Shown piece after piece: positions 16,931-24,547 of a stretch of 64,000 nucleotides of DNA; the stretch's first letter is position 1, and each line of letters begins with the position of its first letter. A program made the position numbers and the translations under genes. The stretch covers positions 1-64,000 of the forward strand of contig NZ_BAUA01000185.1 in NCBI RefSeq assembly GCF_000710915.1. The letters run 5' to 3'. The notes under the pieces were generated by a model. That model ran no database searches and had not been told where the DNA came from. It saw only the letters and a program-made list of their open reading frames with translations. Origin of the DNA: Nocardia brasiliensis IFM 10847 (GTDB lineage: Bacteria > Actinomycetota > Actinomycetes > Mycobacteriales > Mycobacteriaceae).

Positions 16931-17560
16931 GTGTTCGTGTTGGATGGGGTGGTGCCGCAGTTCGTTCCGATCACGCAGGAAGCTCTCGCCGCGCAGGTTG
17001 TCGATCGCTTGCGGGGGTTGGGCGGGTATCGGGTGGTCGCTGTGGACGGGGCGGATGCCGCGGCGCCCGTCGAGTTCGCGCGGCGGATCGCCGACGCGCT
17101 GCGCGACACGGGCCGGCCCGCGGAGGTGGTTTCGCTGCACGACTACGTGCGTCCGGCTTCCCTGCGCATGGAGTTCGGCAGCGACGAATTGTCCTACCGC
17201 ACCGCATGGTTCGACTATGACGCGCTGCGCCGCGAGGTGATCGACGCACTGCACGCCGACGGCCGCTGGCTGCCCGCCCTCTGGGACGAGACCACCGACC
17301 GTTCCGCCCGCGCCACCATCCGGACCGCCCTGCCCGCCACCGTCCTACTGATCGCGGGCCCCATGCTGCTCGGCCGCTCCCTCCCCTTCGACCTCACCAT
17401 CCGCCTGGACATGTCCGAACCGGCCCTGCGCCGAACCACCCCACCCGACCTCCACTGGACCCTCCCCGCCCTCCGCCACCACGACGACTCCCCCGCCACC
17501 CCGACCTTCTTCACCCGCTGGGACCACCCCACCCGCCCGGCCCTCCGCCTCCCCGACTGA
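16931..17560 (+). CDS. Uridine-kinase-like protein with a degenerate P-loop
   Basis: The ~209-aa product follows the actinobacterial uridine-kinase-like fold: VVAVDGADAAAPVEFARRIA replaces the usual P-loop strand-loop-helix. HDYVRP, a YRTAWFDYDALR block and LLIAGPMLLGRSLPFDLTIRLD complete the pattern. The P-loop Gly-Lys-Ser/Thr is absent, so ATP binding in the normal mode is doubtful. The start is uncertain; GTG at 16931 is used, but others (16949) are possible. It runs divergently from tesB, whose start is 84 bp away. Confidence 0.6.
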   Translation: MFVLDGVVPQFVPITQEALAAQVVDRLRGLGGYRVVAVDGADAAAPVEFARRIADALRDTGRPAEVVSLHDYVRPASLRMEFGSDELSYRTAWFDYDALRREVIDALHADGRWLPALWDETTDRSARATIRTALPATVLLIAGPMLLGRSLPFDLTIRLDMSEPALRRTTPPDLHWTLPALRHHDDSPATPTFFTRWDHPTRPALRLPD

Positions 17561-17779
17561 CCTCCCTGCTTCTTTTCTGCCCTTCACCCGATCACGCCAT
17601 CCCGAACCCACATAGTCAGATGCGAATATCTAGGTAACAACATGTCGCACTCGCTGAGCTCCCCCGGCACCGAGCCCCCGGTACCGTAACGACGTGGGGA
17701 GCGAATGCCAGGTCTGCACCAAACACCGAGGACTCAGCCCGCTGTTGCGTCCGGTGATCTATGCGCGCGTTGGTCGATT

Positions 17780-17828
17780 GATCACCAGGTAACGGGCAAG
17801 AGTCCGCCGTCACCGCTACCTGGTGATC
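17780..17828. terminator. Long inverted repeat after the lipoprotein gene
   Basis: GATCACCAGGTA (17780-17791) and TACCTGGTGATC (17817-17828) are perfect 12-bp arms around 25 nt. It lies 18 bp beyond the lipoprotein stop, so a terminator is likely; a protein-binding site is possible. The rest of the 17561-17845 gap holds nothing recognised. Confidence 0.45.
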
Positions 17829-17845
17829 GGTTGTGCAGCAACGGT

Positions 17846-18340
17846 TCAGGCGGCGCAGGCTGGGGACTGTTGGCCGAGGGTGGTGAGGGCTTGGCAGGCC
17901 CAGGTTTTCTGGACCTTCCATTTGCCGCCGTCGGCGACGAAGGGGACGTCGACCATGTTTGTCTGGTCGCCGATGGTGAATTTCGCTTGGGCGCTGACGG
18001 ATTCGCCGAAGGCGGTGACGCCGACGACCTCGGCCTTGGCGTTCGCGTCCTTGTAGGCCTGGGCGAGGCGGTTGGGCAGATCGGGGTCGGCTTCGATGCC
18101 TTGGACGAGTTCCAGCTTCTCCGCGCTCGGCACCGCGGGGTCCAGCGCGCGCTGCAGCAGGGCGTTGAGCTGGTCGGCGGTGGGCGTGGCGGGGAGGTTC
18201 GGCGCGGCGGTCGCGCTGGTAGTGGTGCGCGACGGCTTGGGCGGATCTTTCGGATCGTCGCTGCCGCAGGCCGCGAGCCCCAGGGCGGCCACCACGGCCA
18301 GGCCCGCGATCGCTATACGTCCGGTCTTACGAAGCTTCAA
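17846..18340 (-). CDS. Lipoprotein with an MTB12/CFP-2-like domain
   Basis: The 164-aa product has a lipoprotein signal peptide: basic MKLRKTG, a hydrophobic core, then the lipobox GLAAC with Cys at residue 25. A Pro/Thr-rich linker follows. The domain ADQLNALLQRALDPAVPSAEK onward matches the secreted low-molecular-weight antigen MTB12 family of mycobacteria, whose function is unknown. The start codon is TTG, supported by AAAGGACGAG upstream. It is a likely cell-envelope protein, inserted between pdxS and tesB. Confidence 0.8.
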   Translation of the reverse strand: MKLRKTGRIAIAGLAVVAALGLAACGSDDPKDPPKPSRTTTSATAAPNLPATPTADQLNALLQRALDPAVPSAEKLELVQGIEADPDLPNRLAQAYKDANAKAEVVGVTAFGESVSAQAKFTIGDQTNMVDVPFVADGGKWKVQKTWACQALTTLGQQSPACAA

Positions 18341-18505
18341 CTACTCGTCCTTTGCGCTCGGCTGGTACAGGTCACCTGACAGCGATGCGGCACCAACCAC
18401 CCAACGGCGTCGACGGGCATCGAAACGCGAAGGTAGTCAACACAATTGTGGAAACAGTAAGGATCGTATGTGGCCGGGGACAGAGTCGCCGCCGAAACGC
18501 AGAAC

Positions 18506-18532
18506 GAGCAGGGACCGGAAAGGCCCCTGCTC
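18506..18532 (-). terminator. Terminator of pdxS
   Basis: Two 11-nt arms (GAGCAGGGACC and GGCCCCTGCTC) pair with one mismatch around GGAAA, 32 bp beyond the pdxS stop on the minus strand. Confidence 0.65.
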
Positions 18533-18564
18533 GTGCGCATGTCATGCCCGCGTCGGGCGCGTAC

Positions 18565-19467
18565 TCACCAGCCGCGTTCGGCCAGCCGGTGGTCGACGGG
18601 CAGCTCTTCGACGTTGATGCCGACCATCGCCTCGCCGAGTCCGCGCGAGACCTTGGCGAGCACGTCGGGATCGTCGTGGAAGGTGGTGGCCTTGACGATG
18701 GCGGCGGCCCGCTCGGCCGGGTTGCCGGACTTGAAGATGCCGGAGCCGACGAACACGCCCTCGGCGCCGAGCTGCATCATCATCGCGGCATCGGCCGGGG
18801 TGGCGATGCCACCGGCGGTGAACAGCACGACGGGCAGCTTGCCGGTCTCGGCGACCTCACGAACCAGCTCGTACGGCGCCTGCAGCTCCTTGGCTGCGAC
18901 GAACAGCTCGTCCGCGGGCAGCGAGGACAGCCTGCGGATCTCCTGCCGGATCTTGCGCATATGCGTGGTCGCGTTGGAGACGTCGCCGGTGCCGGCCTCG
19001 CCCTTGGACCGAATCATGGCCGCGCCCTCGGTGATTCGGCGCAGCGCCTCACCGAGGTTGGTGGCGCCGCAGACGAACGGCACGGTGAAGTTCCACTTGT
19101 CGATGTGGTTGGCGTAGTCGGCAGGGGTGAGCACCTCCGACTCGTCGATGTAGTCGACGCCGAGGCTCTGCAGGATCTGCGCCTCCACGAAGTGGCCGAT
19201 GCGCGCCTTCGCCATGACCGGGATGGAGACGGCGGCGATGATGCCGTCGATCATGTCGGGGTCGCTCATCCGGGACACGCCGCCCTGCGCGCGGATGTCG
19301 GCGGGCACCCGCTCCAGCGCCATCACTGCGACCGCGCCCGCGTCTTCGGCGATCTTGGCCTGGTCGGGGGTGACGACGTCCATGATCACCCCGCCCTTGA
19401 GCATCTCGGCCATCCCGCGCTTCACACGGGCGGTACCGACGGTCTGGGTGGTCTCGGGCGTCGTCAC
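18565..19467 (-). CDS. pdxS: PdxS, PLP synthase subunit
   Basis: PdxS condenses ribose 5-phosphate, glyceraldehyde 3-phosphate and ammonia from PdxT into pyridoxal 5'-phosphate. The 300-aa beta/alpha barrel is highly conserved: RVKRGMAEMLKGGVIMDVV near the start, the catalytic lysine in VMAKARIGHFVEAQ, a second lysine in MIRSKGEAGTGDV, and a GGIATPADAAMMMQLGAEG phosphate-binding region. The GTG at 19467 is chosen because AGGAG lies 6 nt upstream; an ATG 18 bases earlier has no ribosome-binding site. It is separated from pdxT by tesB and inserted genes. Confidence 0.96.
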   Translation of the reverse strand: MTTPETTQTVGTARVKRGMAEMLKGGVIMDVVTPDQAKIAEDAGAVAVMALERVPADIRAQGGVSRMSDPDMIDGIIAAVSIPVMAKARIGHFVEAQILQSLGVDYIDESEVLTPADYANHIDKWNFTVPFVCGATNLGEALRRITEGAAMIRSKGEAGTGDVSNATTHMRKIRQEIRRLSSLPADELFVAAKELQAPYELVREVAETGKLPVVLFTAGGIATPADAAMMMQLGAEGVFVGSGIFKSGNPAERAAAIVKATTFHDDPDVLAKVSRGLGEAMVGINVEELPVDHRLAERGW

Positions 19468-19777
19468 GGCTAACTCCTGGGTCATCTGCGCCAATCGGGT
19501 CGCAAGGGATCGAATCGACCCAATTCTATGCGGGCCACCCAGGCCACTTGATAGCCAGTCGGAGAGGACTGGCCTTGTCGGCTACCAGCGAGGATGTCCG
19601 CCGAGGCCTGCACTGGACCGGTCCGCTCACACCTTCCGCAGGGCGCGAGGCCGCTTCGCTAACTTCCAGCGCGCCACCCGCCCCCGGGCACAGATCCCGC
19701 ACACACGCCGAGTCCCGGCCCTTCGCCACAGGCGGGGTGATAAGCCGGGACTCGCGAGACGTACTACCGGGAACCGC

Positions 19778-19870
19778 TCAGAGCGGGCCGACCACGAAGA
19801 TCGAAGCCCAATACTCGGCGGCGGACGGGCCGATGATCGGCAGCAGGAAATCGAACAACAGGTAGGACAT
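19778..19870 (-). CDS. Possible 30-aa membrane microprotein
   Basis: The 30-codon reading starts MSYLLFDFLLPIIG and ends FVVGPL. It is mostly hydrophobic and could form one membrane segment. GGAGG lies 11 nt upstream of the ATG, and about 26 of 30 codons end in G or C. It stands in the ~560-bp region between pdxS and the NUDIX gene, on the same strand as both. A small membrane protein or a leader peptide is possible. Apart from it, 19468-19777 and 19871-20025 show nothing recognised. Confidence 0.45.
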   Translation of the reverse strand: MSYLLFDFLLPIIGPSAAEYWASIFVVGPL

Positions 19871-20025
19871 GTATGTGGTTACCTCCGCGAGCCCAACGTT
19901 CTCCCCGCGGTGACGCGGGGACCGCAGCACCGAGCGTGCCGTTCCAGTAGCACTACCCATGCCGCGCCGATCCAGTCGCGACCGTAGCACGATCGTGAAC
20001 CACATCACACCCGCCGACGCGAAAA

Positions 20026-21072
20026 CTAGCGGATGGAACGGACTTCCGGATCGGTGGCCCCGGAGGCGGCCGCGGCTGCTTCGGCGAGCAGCTCGTCGAG
20101 GTTGTAGGGATAGACGGTTTCGCCGGAGCGGTCCAGCGCGACGATGTCGGCGACCGTGCACCACTTGTTGCCGGTGATCGAACGGCGTTCTATCGCAGTG
20201 AGATTCGTGGCCTGCGGTTCGTAGCCCGGGACGCGCAACGCGAAGAAGAGCTCTTCGGAGCGGATGAGGTCGCCGTCGAAGGGGAACACCGCGACCCGGC
20301 GCCAGATAGGTCCGCGCAGACTTTCCGGGTCCGCCTTGTACCCCGTCTCCTCGTACAGCTCGCGCACGGCCGCGTCGCGCAGGCTCTCCCCCGGCTCCAC
20401 GCCGCCGCCGACGGTGAACCAGAACGAGATGTCGGGCGTCTTGGGATCGTTGCCGCGCATCAGCAGGGTGCGATCGTTCTCGTCGAACAGCACGATCCTG
20501 GCGGTGGTGCGGGTCGTGTCGACGTCGAGCCCGGTCGAGGCGGCGGGGGTGGCCCGCTCGGTGATCTCGAAATACGTGGGCAGCGGGGCGGTGCCGCCGA
20601 GGTGCAGGATGCGGACCGGCCTGCGGGTGCGCAGCGCGAGCGTGTCGCGGACCGCGTCGTTGTGGAACCGCCGGGCGATGAGCACGCGGGCTTCGGCGTC
20701 GGCGAGCTCGGCCACCATCTGCGGCCGCAGCAGTGCGGTGTCGACCGCCGAAAGTGCCGCGGAGAGTTGGTTTTCCACCGCTTCCCGGTCGAGGCGTCCG
20801 GCGCGCTCGGCCCGGTCGGCGAGCACCGCCAAGAGCTTGGCCCGGTCGAGGGTCGCCGGATCGGCACCGGGATCGGTGAGCGCGGAGGCCACCGCCCGGG
20901 CCACCACCGCCCGCCGCGACAGCGCCGCGTCGAGCGCCTGCCAGGACTGGTCGGAGCGCACGTGCAGCCGGTCGAGCCGGTTCGCGGTGGAGTACGCCCA
21001 GAGACCGATCGCGATGACGACCGCGGTGATCAGCGCGAGAACGAGGACCGTGGTCGCGGAGAAAGTGATCAT
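20026..21072 (-). CDS. Membrane-anchored NUDIX hydrolase with LemA-like N-terminal region
   Basis: The 348-aa product has one N-terminal membrane segment (residues ~6-26). A helical region (about 35-150) recalls LemA-type antiparallel helices: SDQSWQALDAALSRRAVVA. A C-terminal NUDIX domain (about 185-330) follows. The Nudix box is complete: GGGVEPGESLRDAAVREL followed by EETG. It should hydrolyse a nucleoside-diphosphate derivative; the substrate is unknown. The start overlaps the pimA stop by 4 bp. It matches Rv2609c in position and layout. Confidence 0.85.
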   Translation of the reverse strand: MITFSATTVLVLALITAVVIAIGLWAYSTANRLDRLHVRSDQSWQALDAALSRRAVVARAVASALTDPGADPATLDRAKLLAVLADRAERAGRLDREAVENQLSAALSAVDTALLRPQMVAELADAEARVLIARRFHNDAVRDTLALRTRRPVRILHLGGTAPLPTYFEITERATPAASTGLDVDTTRTTARIVLFDENDRTLLMRGNDPKTPDISFWFTVGGGVEPGESLRDAAVRELYEETGYKADPESLRGPIWRRVAVFPFDGDLIRSEELFFALRVPGYEPQATNLTAIERRSITGNKWCTVADIVALDRSGETVYPYNLDELLAEAAAAASGATDPEVRSIR

Positions 21073-22193
21073 CCGGCGGCCCGCACCCTGGTGTCGCCGA
21101 CGGTCACCGTCTCGTAGACCCGCAGGATCTGCTCGGCCACCACCGGCCAGTCGTATTCGCCGACCACCTGGGTGGCGGTGTGCACCAGCGCCTCGCGCCG
21201 CGCGTCGTCGGTGAGCATGTCGTCGATGGCGGTCGCCAGCGCGGCCGAATCACCCACGGGCACCAGCACTCCCGCCGCGCCGTCGCGCAGCACCCGGCGG
21301 AAGGCGTCCAATTCGCTTGCCACCACCGCGGTTCCGGCCGCCATCGCCTCGATCAGGATGATGCCGAAGCTTTCCCCACCGAGGTTCGGGGCGACATAGA
21401 CGTCGGCGCTGCGCATCGCCGAGGCCTTCTCCGCGTCCGACACCTGCCCGAGGAAGCGCAGATGTCCGGCATCGGCCCCGGCCTCGCGGCGCAGCCGTTC
21501 CTCGTCGCCGCGGCCGACGATGAGAATCTCCAGGTCGGGATGTTTGCGGACCAGCGCGGGCAGCGCACCGAGCAGCACGTCCATCCCCTTGCGCGGCTCG
21601 TCGTAGCGGCCGAGGAACAGCACGCTGCGTCCCGGGCGCGGATAGCCGGGCAGCATCGGCGCCCGCGCGAACGCGGGCACGTCGACGCCGTTGGGAATCT
21701 CCACGGCGTCGGACCCGAGCGCCTCCACCTGCCAGCGACGCGCCAGCTCCGAGACGGCGATGCGTCCGCTGATCTTCTCGTGGTAGGGCCGCAGCACGCC
21801 CTGAAAAGTGCTGAGCACCAGCGATTTCGTGGTCGAGGTGTGGAAGGTCGCGACGATCGGTCCCTCGGCGATCTTCAACGCGAGCATCGACAGGCTCGGC
21901 GCGTTCGGCTCGTGGATGTGCAGCACATCGAAATCGTTGCCGTCGATCCAGCGCCGAATCCTGGTGTAGGCCATGGGCCCGAAGGACAGCCGCGCCACCG
22001 ATCCGTTGTACGGGATCGCCACCGCGCGACCGGCGGACACCACGAAGTCCGGCAGCGGCGTGTCGTCGGCGGCGGGCGCGAGCACGCTCACCCGATGGCC
22101 ACGCTCGATGAACACCCTGGCCAGCTCGACCACGTGGGCCTGCACGCCGCCGGGGACGTCGAACGAATACGGGCAGACCATGCCGATTTTCAT
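21069..22193 (-). CDS. pimA: PimA, phosphatidylinositol alpha-mannosyltransferase
   Basis: PimA transfers mannose from GDP-mannose to the 2-position of inositol in phosphatidylinositol, the first step of PIM/lipomannan synthesis on the cytoplasmic membrane face. The 374-aa GT-B enzyme (GT4) has MKIGMVCPYSFDVPGGVQ at the start, the catalytic His in ATFHTST, a basic/hydrophobic lipid-binding region and the donor-site motif ESFGIILIEAMAAG. It overlaps both neighbours by 4 bp in the operon pgsA-acyltransferase-pimA-NUDIX. Confidence 0.95.
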   Translation of the reverse strand: MKIGMVCPYSFDVPGGVQAHVVELARVFIERGHRVSVLAPAADDTPLPDFVVSAGRAVAIPYNGSVARLSFGPMAYTRIRRWIDGNDFDVLHIHEPNAPSLSMLALKIAEGPIVATFHTSTTKSLVLSTFQGVLRPYHEKISGRIAVSELARRWQVEALGSDAVEIPNGVDVPAFARAPMLPGYPRPGRSVLFLGRYDEPRKGMDVLLGALPALVRKHPDLEILIVGRGDEERLRREAGADAGHLRFLGQVSDAEKASAMRSADVYVAPNLGGESFGIILIEAMAAGTAVVASELDAFRRVLRDGAAGVLVPVGDSAALATAIDDMLTDDARREALVHTATQVVGEYDWPVVAEQILRVYETVTVGDTRVRAAG

Positions 22194-23212
22194 GCGGACC
22201 CATCCGTCGGCGGCGTCGTATCCGTGCGCGCCGCCGGCTTCTCGGACGGTGCGGGGCTGTCGGCAGCCGGCGTGGCGTGCTCGCGCTGCGCCGCCGCGAT
22301 CCGGGCCAGCCGCGCCTCGGACAGATCACCCTCCCACATCGGTTGCAGCATATGCCAGTCCGCCGGATGGGCCGCGATGTTCGCGGCGAAACGATCGGCC
22401 AGTGTCTGTGTGGCGGCCGCGACCCCCTGCGAAACATCCACGGGCGACTCGACTTTCATTCCCCACGCTTCGGCGCCGTCGGCGGTGAACCAGGTGTGCA
22501 CGGGCAGCATGGCCGCGCCGGTCTGCGCGGCCAGTTTCGCGGCGCCGGCCGGCAGCCAGGTGCGCTCGCCGAAGAAGGTCACGGGCACCCCGCGCCCGGT
22601 CAGGTCGCGCTCCCCCATCAGGCAGACGACCTTGTTCTCGGCCAGCCGCGCGCTCAGCTGCACGAACGGCGGCTGCTCACCGCCGGTCAACGGGAACACC
22701 TCGAACCCGAGGCTCTCCCGGTAGGCGAGGAATCGCTTGTACAGCGACTCCGGCTTCAGACGTTCGTTGACAGTGGCGAAGGTGCCGTGGTTCTGCACCA
22801 GCCAGACCCCGGCCATGTCCCAGTTGCCCGAGTGCGGCAGCACCAGGATCACACCGCGTCCGGCGGCCAGCCCCGCCTCGAGGTGTTCGGTTCCGGCGAC
22901 CGGCAGCGCACCGATCGCGGCGTGATCCATCGACGGCAGCCGGAAGGCCTCGCGCCAGTACCGGGCGTAGGAGCGCATGCTCGCCTGGATCAGCTCGTCC
23001 GGCACGTCGGCAGGAGTGCCGCCGAGCACGCGAGCAAGGTTGCGGCGCAGTTGATTCGGCGCACCGCCCGCGCGGAAGGCGCGATTGGCCTTGCGCGACA
23101 CCCGATCCGCCCCCCAGTCGAACAGTCGTCGCGCCGTCGACTCGGGCAATGCCCGCACCAGCCGCCAGCCCGCCGCGTACCCGGCGTCGCCGATCCGCTC
23201 CCCGAATGTCAT
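22190..23212 (-). CDS. patA: Phosphatidylinositol mannoside acyltransferase (PatA-like)
   Basis: The 340-aa membrane-associated acyltransferase adds a fatty acyl chain to the mannose of PIM1/PIM2. The HX4D catalytic motif is HSGNWD (about residue 126); GERD and the phosphate-binding PVTFFGERTWLPAGAAKLA follow. The C-terminal ~35 residues are Pro/Ala-rich and disordered. The ATG at 23212 has GGAGG upstream; longer readings are not supported. It matches Rv2611c by position between pgsA and pimA. Confidence 0.93.
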   Translation of the reverse strand: MTFGERIGDAGYAAGWRLVRALPESTARRLFDWGADRVSRKANRAFRAGGAPNQLRRNLARVLGGTPADVPDELIQASMRSYARYWREAFRLPSMDHAAIGALPVAGTEHLEAGLAAGRGVILVLPHSGNWDMAGVWLVQNHGTFATVNERLKPESLYKRFLAYRESLGFEVFPLTGGEQPPFVQLSARLAENKVVCLMGERDLTGRGVPVTFFGERTWLPAGAAKLAAQTGAAMLPVHTWFTADGAEAWGMKVESPVDVSQGVAAATQTLADRFAANIAAHPADWHMLQPMWEGDLSEARLARIAAAQREHATPAADSPAPSEKPAARTDTTPPTDGSA

Positions 23213-23255
23213 GCCCCTGCCTCCCACACCACGCCACCAGCACACGGCGGCGGTC

Positions 23256-23951
23256 TCACGACGGCAGCTCCGTCGCGTTCGCCGTTCCCGCCGTGGGGTT
23301 TTCCGGCCGCGCGGGCGTGATCACGTCCCGCGCGCCCGGGGATCTACGGACCGCGAGCACCCGCTGGAACACCGTGACGATGCTGAGCACCGCCAGGATC
23401 CACATCGCGACGTGTACCGCGTAGGTGAGCCAGTCCAGTCCCCAGTATCCGCCGATTCCGGTGAATCCGGCGCCGACGAGCACGATGATCAGCCGGTCCG
23501 GGCGCTCGATGATGCCGCCGTCGGCGGACAGCCCGCTGGCTTCGGCGCGCGCCTTCGCGTACGAGATCACCTGGGAGGTCACCAGCACCACGAGCGTCGC
23601 GGCGAACAGCGGCTTGTGGTGCTCGTGGTAGACCGCCCACCAGGCCAGACCGCCGAAGATGGCGCCGTCGGCGACCCGGTCGCAGGTGGCGTCGAGCACC
23701 GCACCGTATTTCGTGCCGCCGCCGCGCGCTCTGGCCATGGCGCCGTCGAGCATGTCGAACATGACGAAGAACCAGATCACCATGGTTCCCCAGAACAGAT
23801 GCCCGGTGGGGAACAGGGTGACCGCGGCGAGGATCGAGGCGGTGGTGCCGATGACGGTCACCGCGTCCGGGGTGAGCCCGGTGCTCACCAGCGCTTTGCC
23901 CAGCGGCGCAGTCGCTTTGGCGAACGTGTCGCGGCCGAAGAAGCTCAGCAC
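23256..23951 (-). CDS. pgsA: Phosphatidylinositol phosphate synthase (PgsA1)
   Basis: This CDP-alcohol phosphotransferase makes phosphatidylinositol phosphate from CDP-diacylglycerol and inositol 1-phosphate. The 231-aa product has ~6 membrane segments and the full family motif DxxDGxxARx8Gx3Dx3D, starting DMLDGAMARARGG and ending DATCDRVAD. The GTG start lies 3 bp after the HIT stop, with GGAAGG upstream. It supplies the substrate path for the following acyltransferase and PimA genes. Confidence 0.94.
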   Translation of the reverse strand: MLSFFGRDTFAKATAPLGKALVSTGLTPDAVTVIGTTASILAAVTLFPTGHLFWGTMVIWFFVMFDMLDGAMARARGGGTKYGAVLDATCDRVADGAIFGGLAWWAVYHEHHKPLFAATLVVLVTSQVISYAKARAEASGLSADGGIIERPDRLIIVLVGAGFTGIGGYWGLDWLTYAVHVAMWILAVLSIVTVFQRVLAVRRSPGARDVITPARPENPTAGTANATELPS

Positions 23952-23953
23952 TT

Positions 23954-24547
23954 CTAGTCGACTTCCTTCCAGGCCGCCGACAGCAGCGCGCGCGTCTCGC
24001 GCAGCAGCTGCGGCATCACCTTCGCGCCGCCGACCACGGTGATGAAGTTGGCGTCCCCACCCCAGCGCGGCACGATGTGCTGGTGCAGGTGGTCGGCCAG
24101 CGAACCCCCGGCCACGCCACCGAGATTCAGCCCGACATTGAACCCGTGCGGCCGCGACACCCGCTTCATCACCCGGATAGCCTGCTGGGTGAACGCCATG
24201 AGCTCGGCGCTCTCGGGCTCGGTGAGATCCTCGAGGTTGGCGACCTTGCGGTACGGCACCACCATCATGTGGCCCGGGTTGTACGGGTAGAGGTTGAGTA
24301 CCGCGTACACCAGTTCGCCGCGCGCGATGACCAGGCCGTCCTCGTCGGACATCTTCGGGATGTCGGTGAACGGGTGCCCGGTCGAGCTCGGGTCGGTGGC
24401 CGCGGCCTCGGCGATGTAGGACATCCGGTACGGCGTCCACAACCGCTGCAACCGATCCGGTTCGCCCGCCCCGCGATCCACGATGCTGCCCTGTTCGCCG
24501 GCGTCGTTCAGTTCGTCGAGGCCATCCGGCACCGTACGTTCGGTCAT
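23954..24547 (-). CDS. HIT-family nucleotide phosphorylase/hydrolase (Ap4A phosphorylase type)
   Basis: The 197-aa product has the histidine triad HLHQHIVPR (about residue 155) and the upstream YPYNPGHMMVVPYR. Its position between thrS and pgsA and its layout match Rv2613c, an Ap4A phosphorylase that splits diadenosine tetraphosphate, a by-product of tRNA synthetases. It overlaps the thrS stop by 4 bp (ATGA), coupling it to thrS translation. Confidence 0.92.
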   Translation of the reverse strand: MTERTVPDGLDELNDAGEQGSIVDRGAGEPDRLQRLWTPYRMSYIAEAAATDPSSTGHPFTDIPKMSDEDGLVIARGELVYAVLNLYPYNPGHMMVVPYRKVANLEDLTEPESAELMAFTQQAIRVMKRVSRPHGFNVGLNLGGVAGGSLADHLHQHIVPRWGGDANFITVVGGAKVMPQLLRETRALLSAAWKEVD

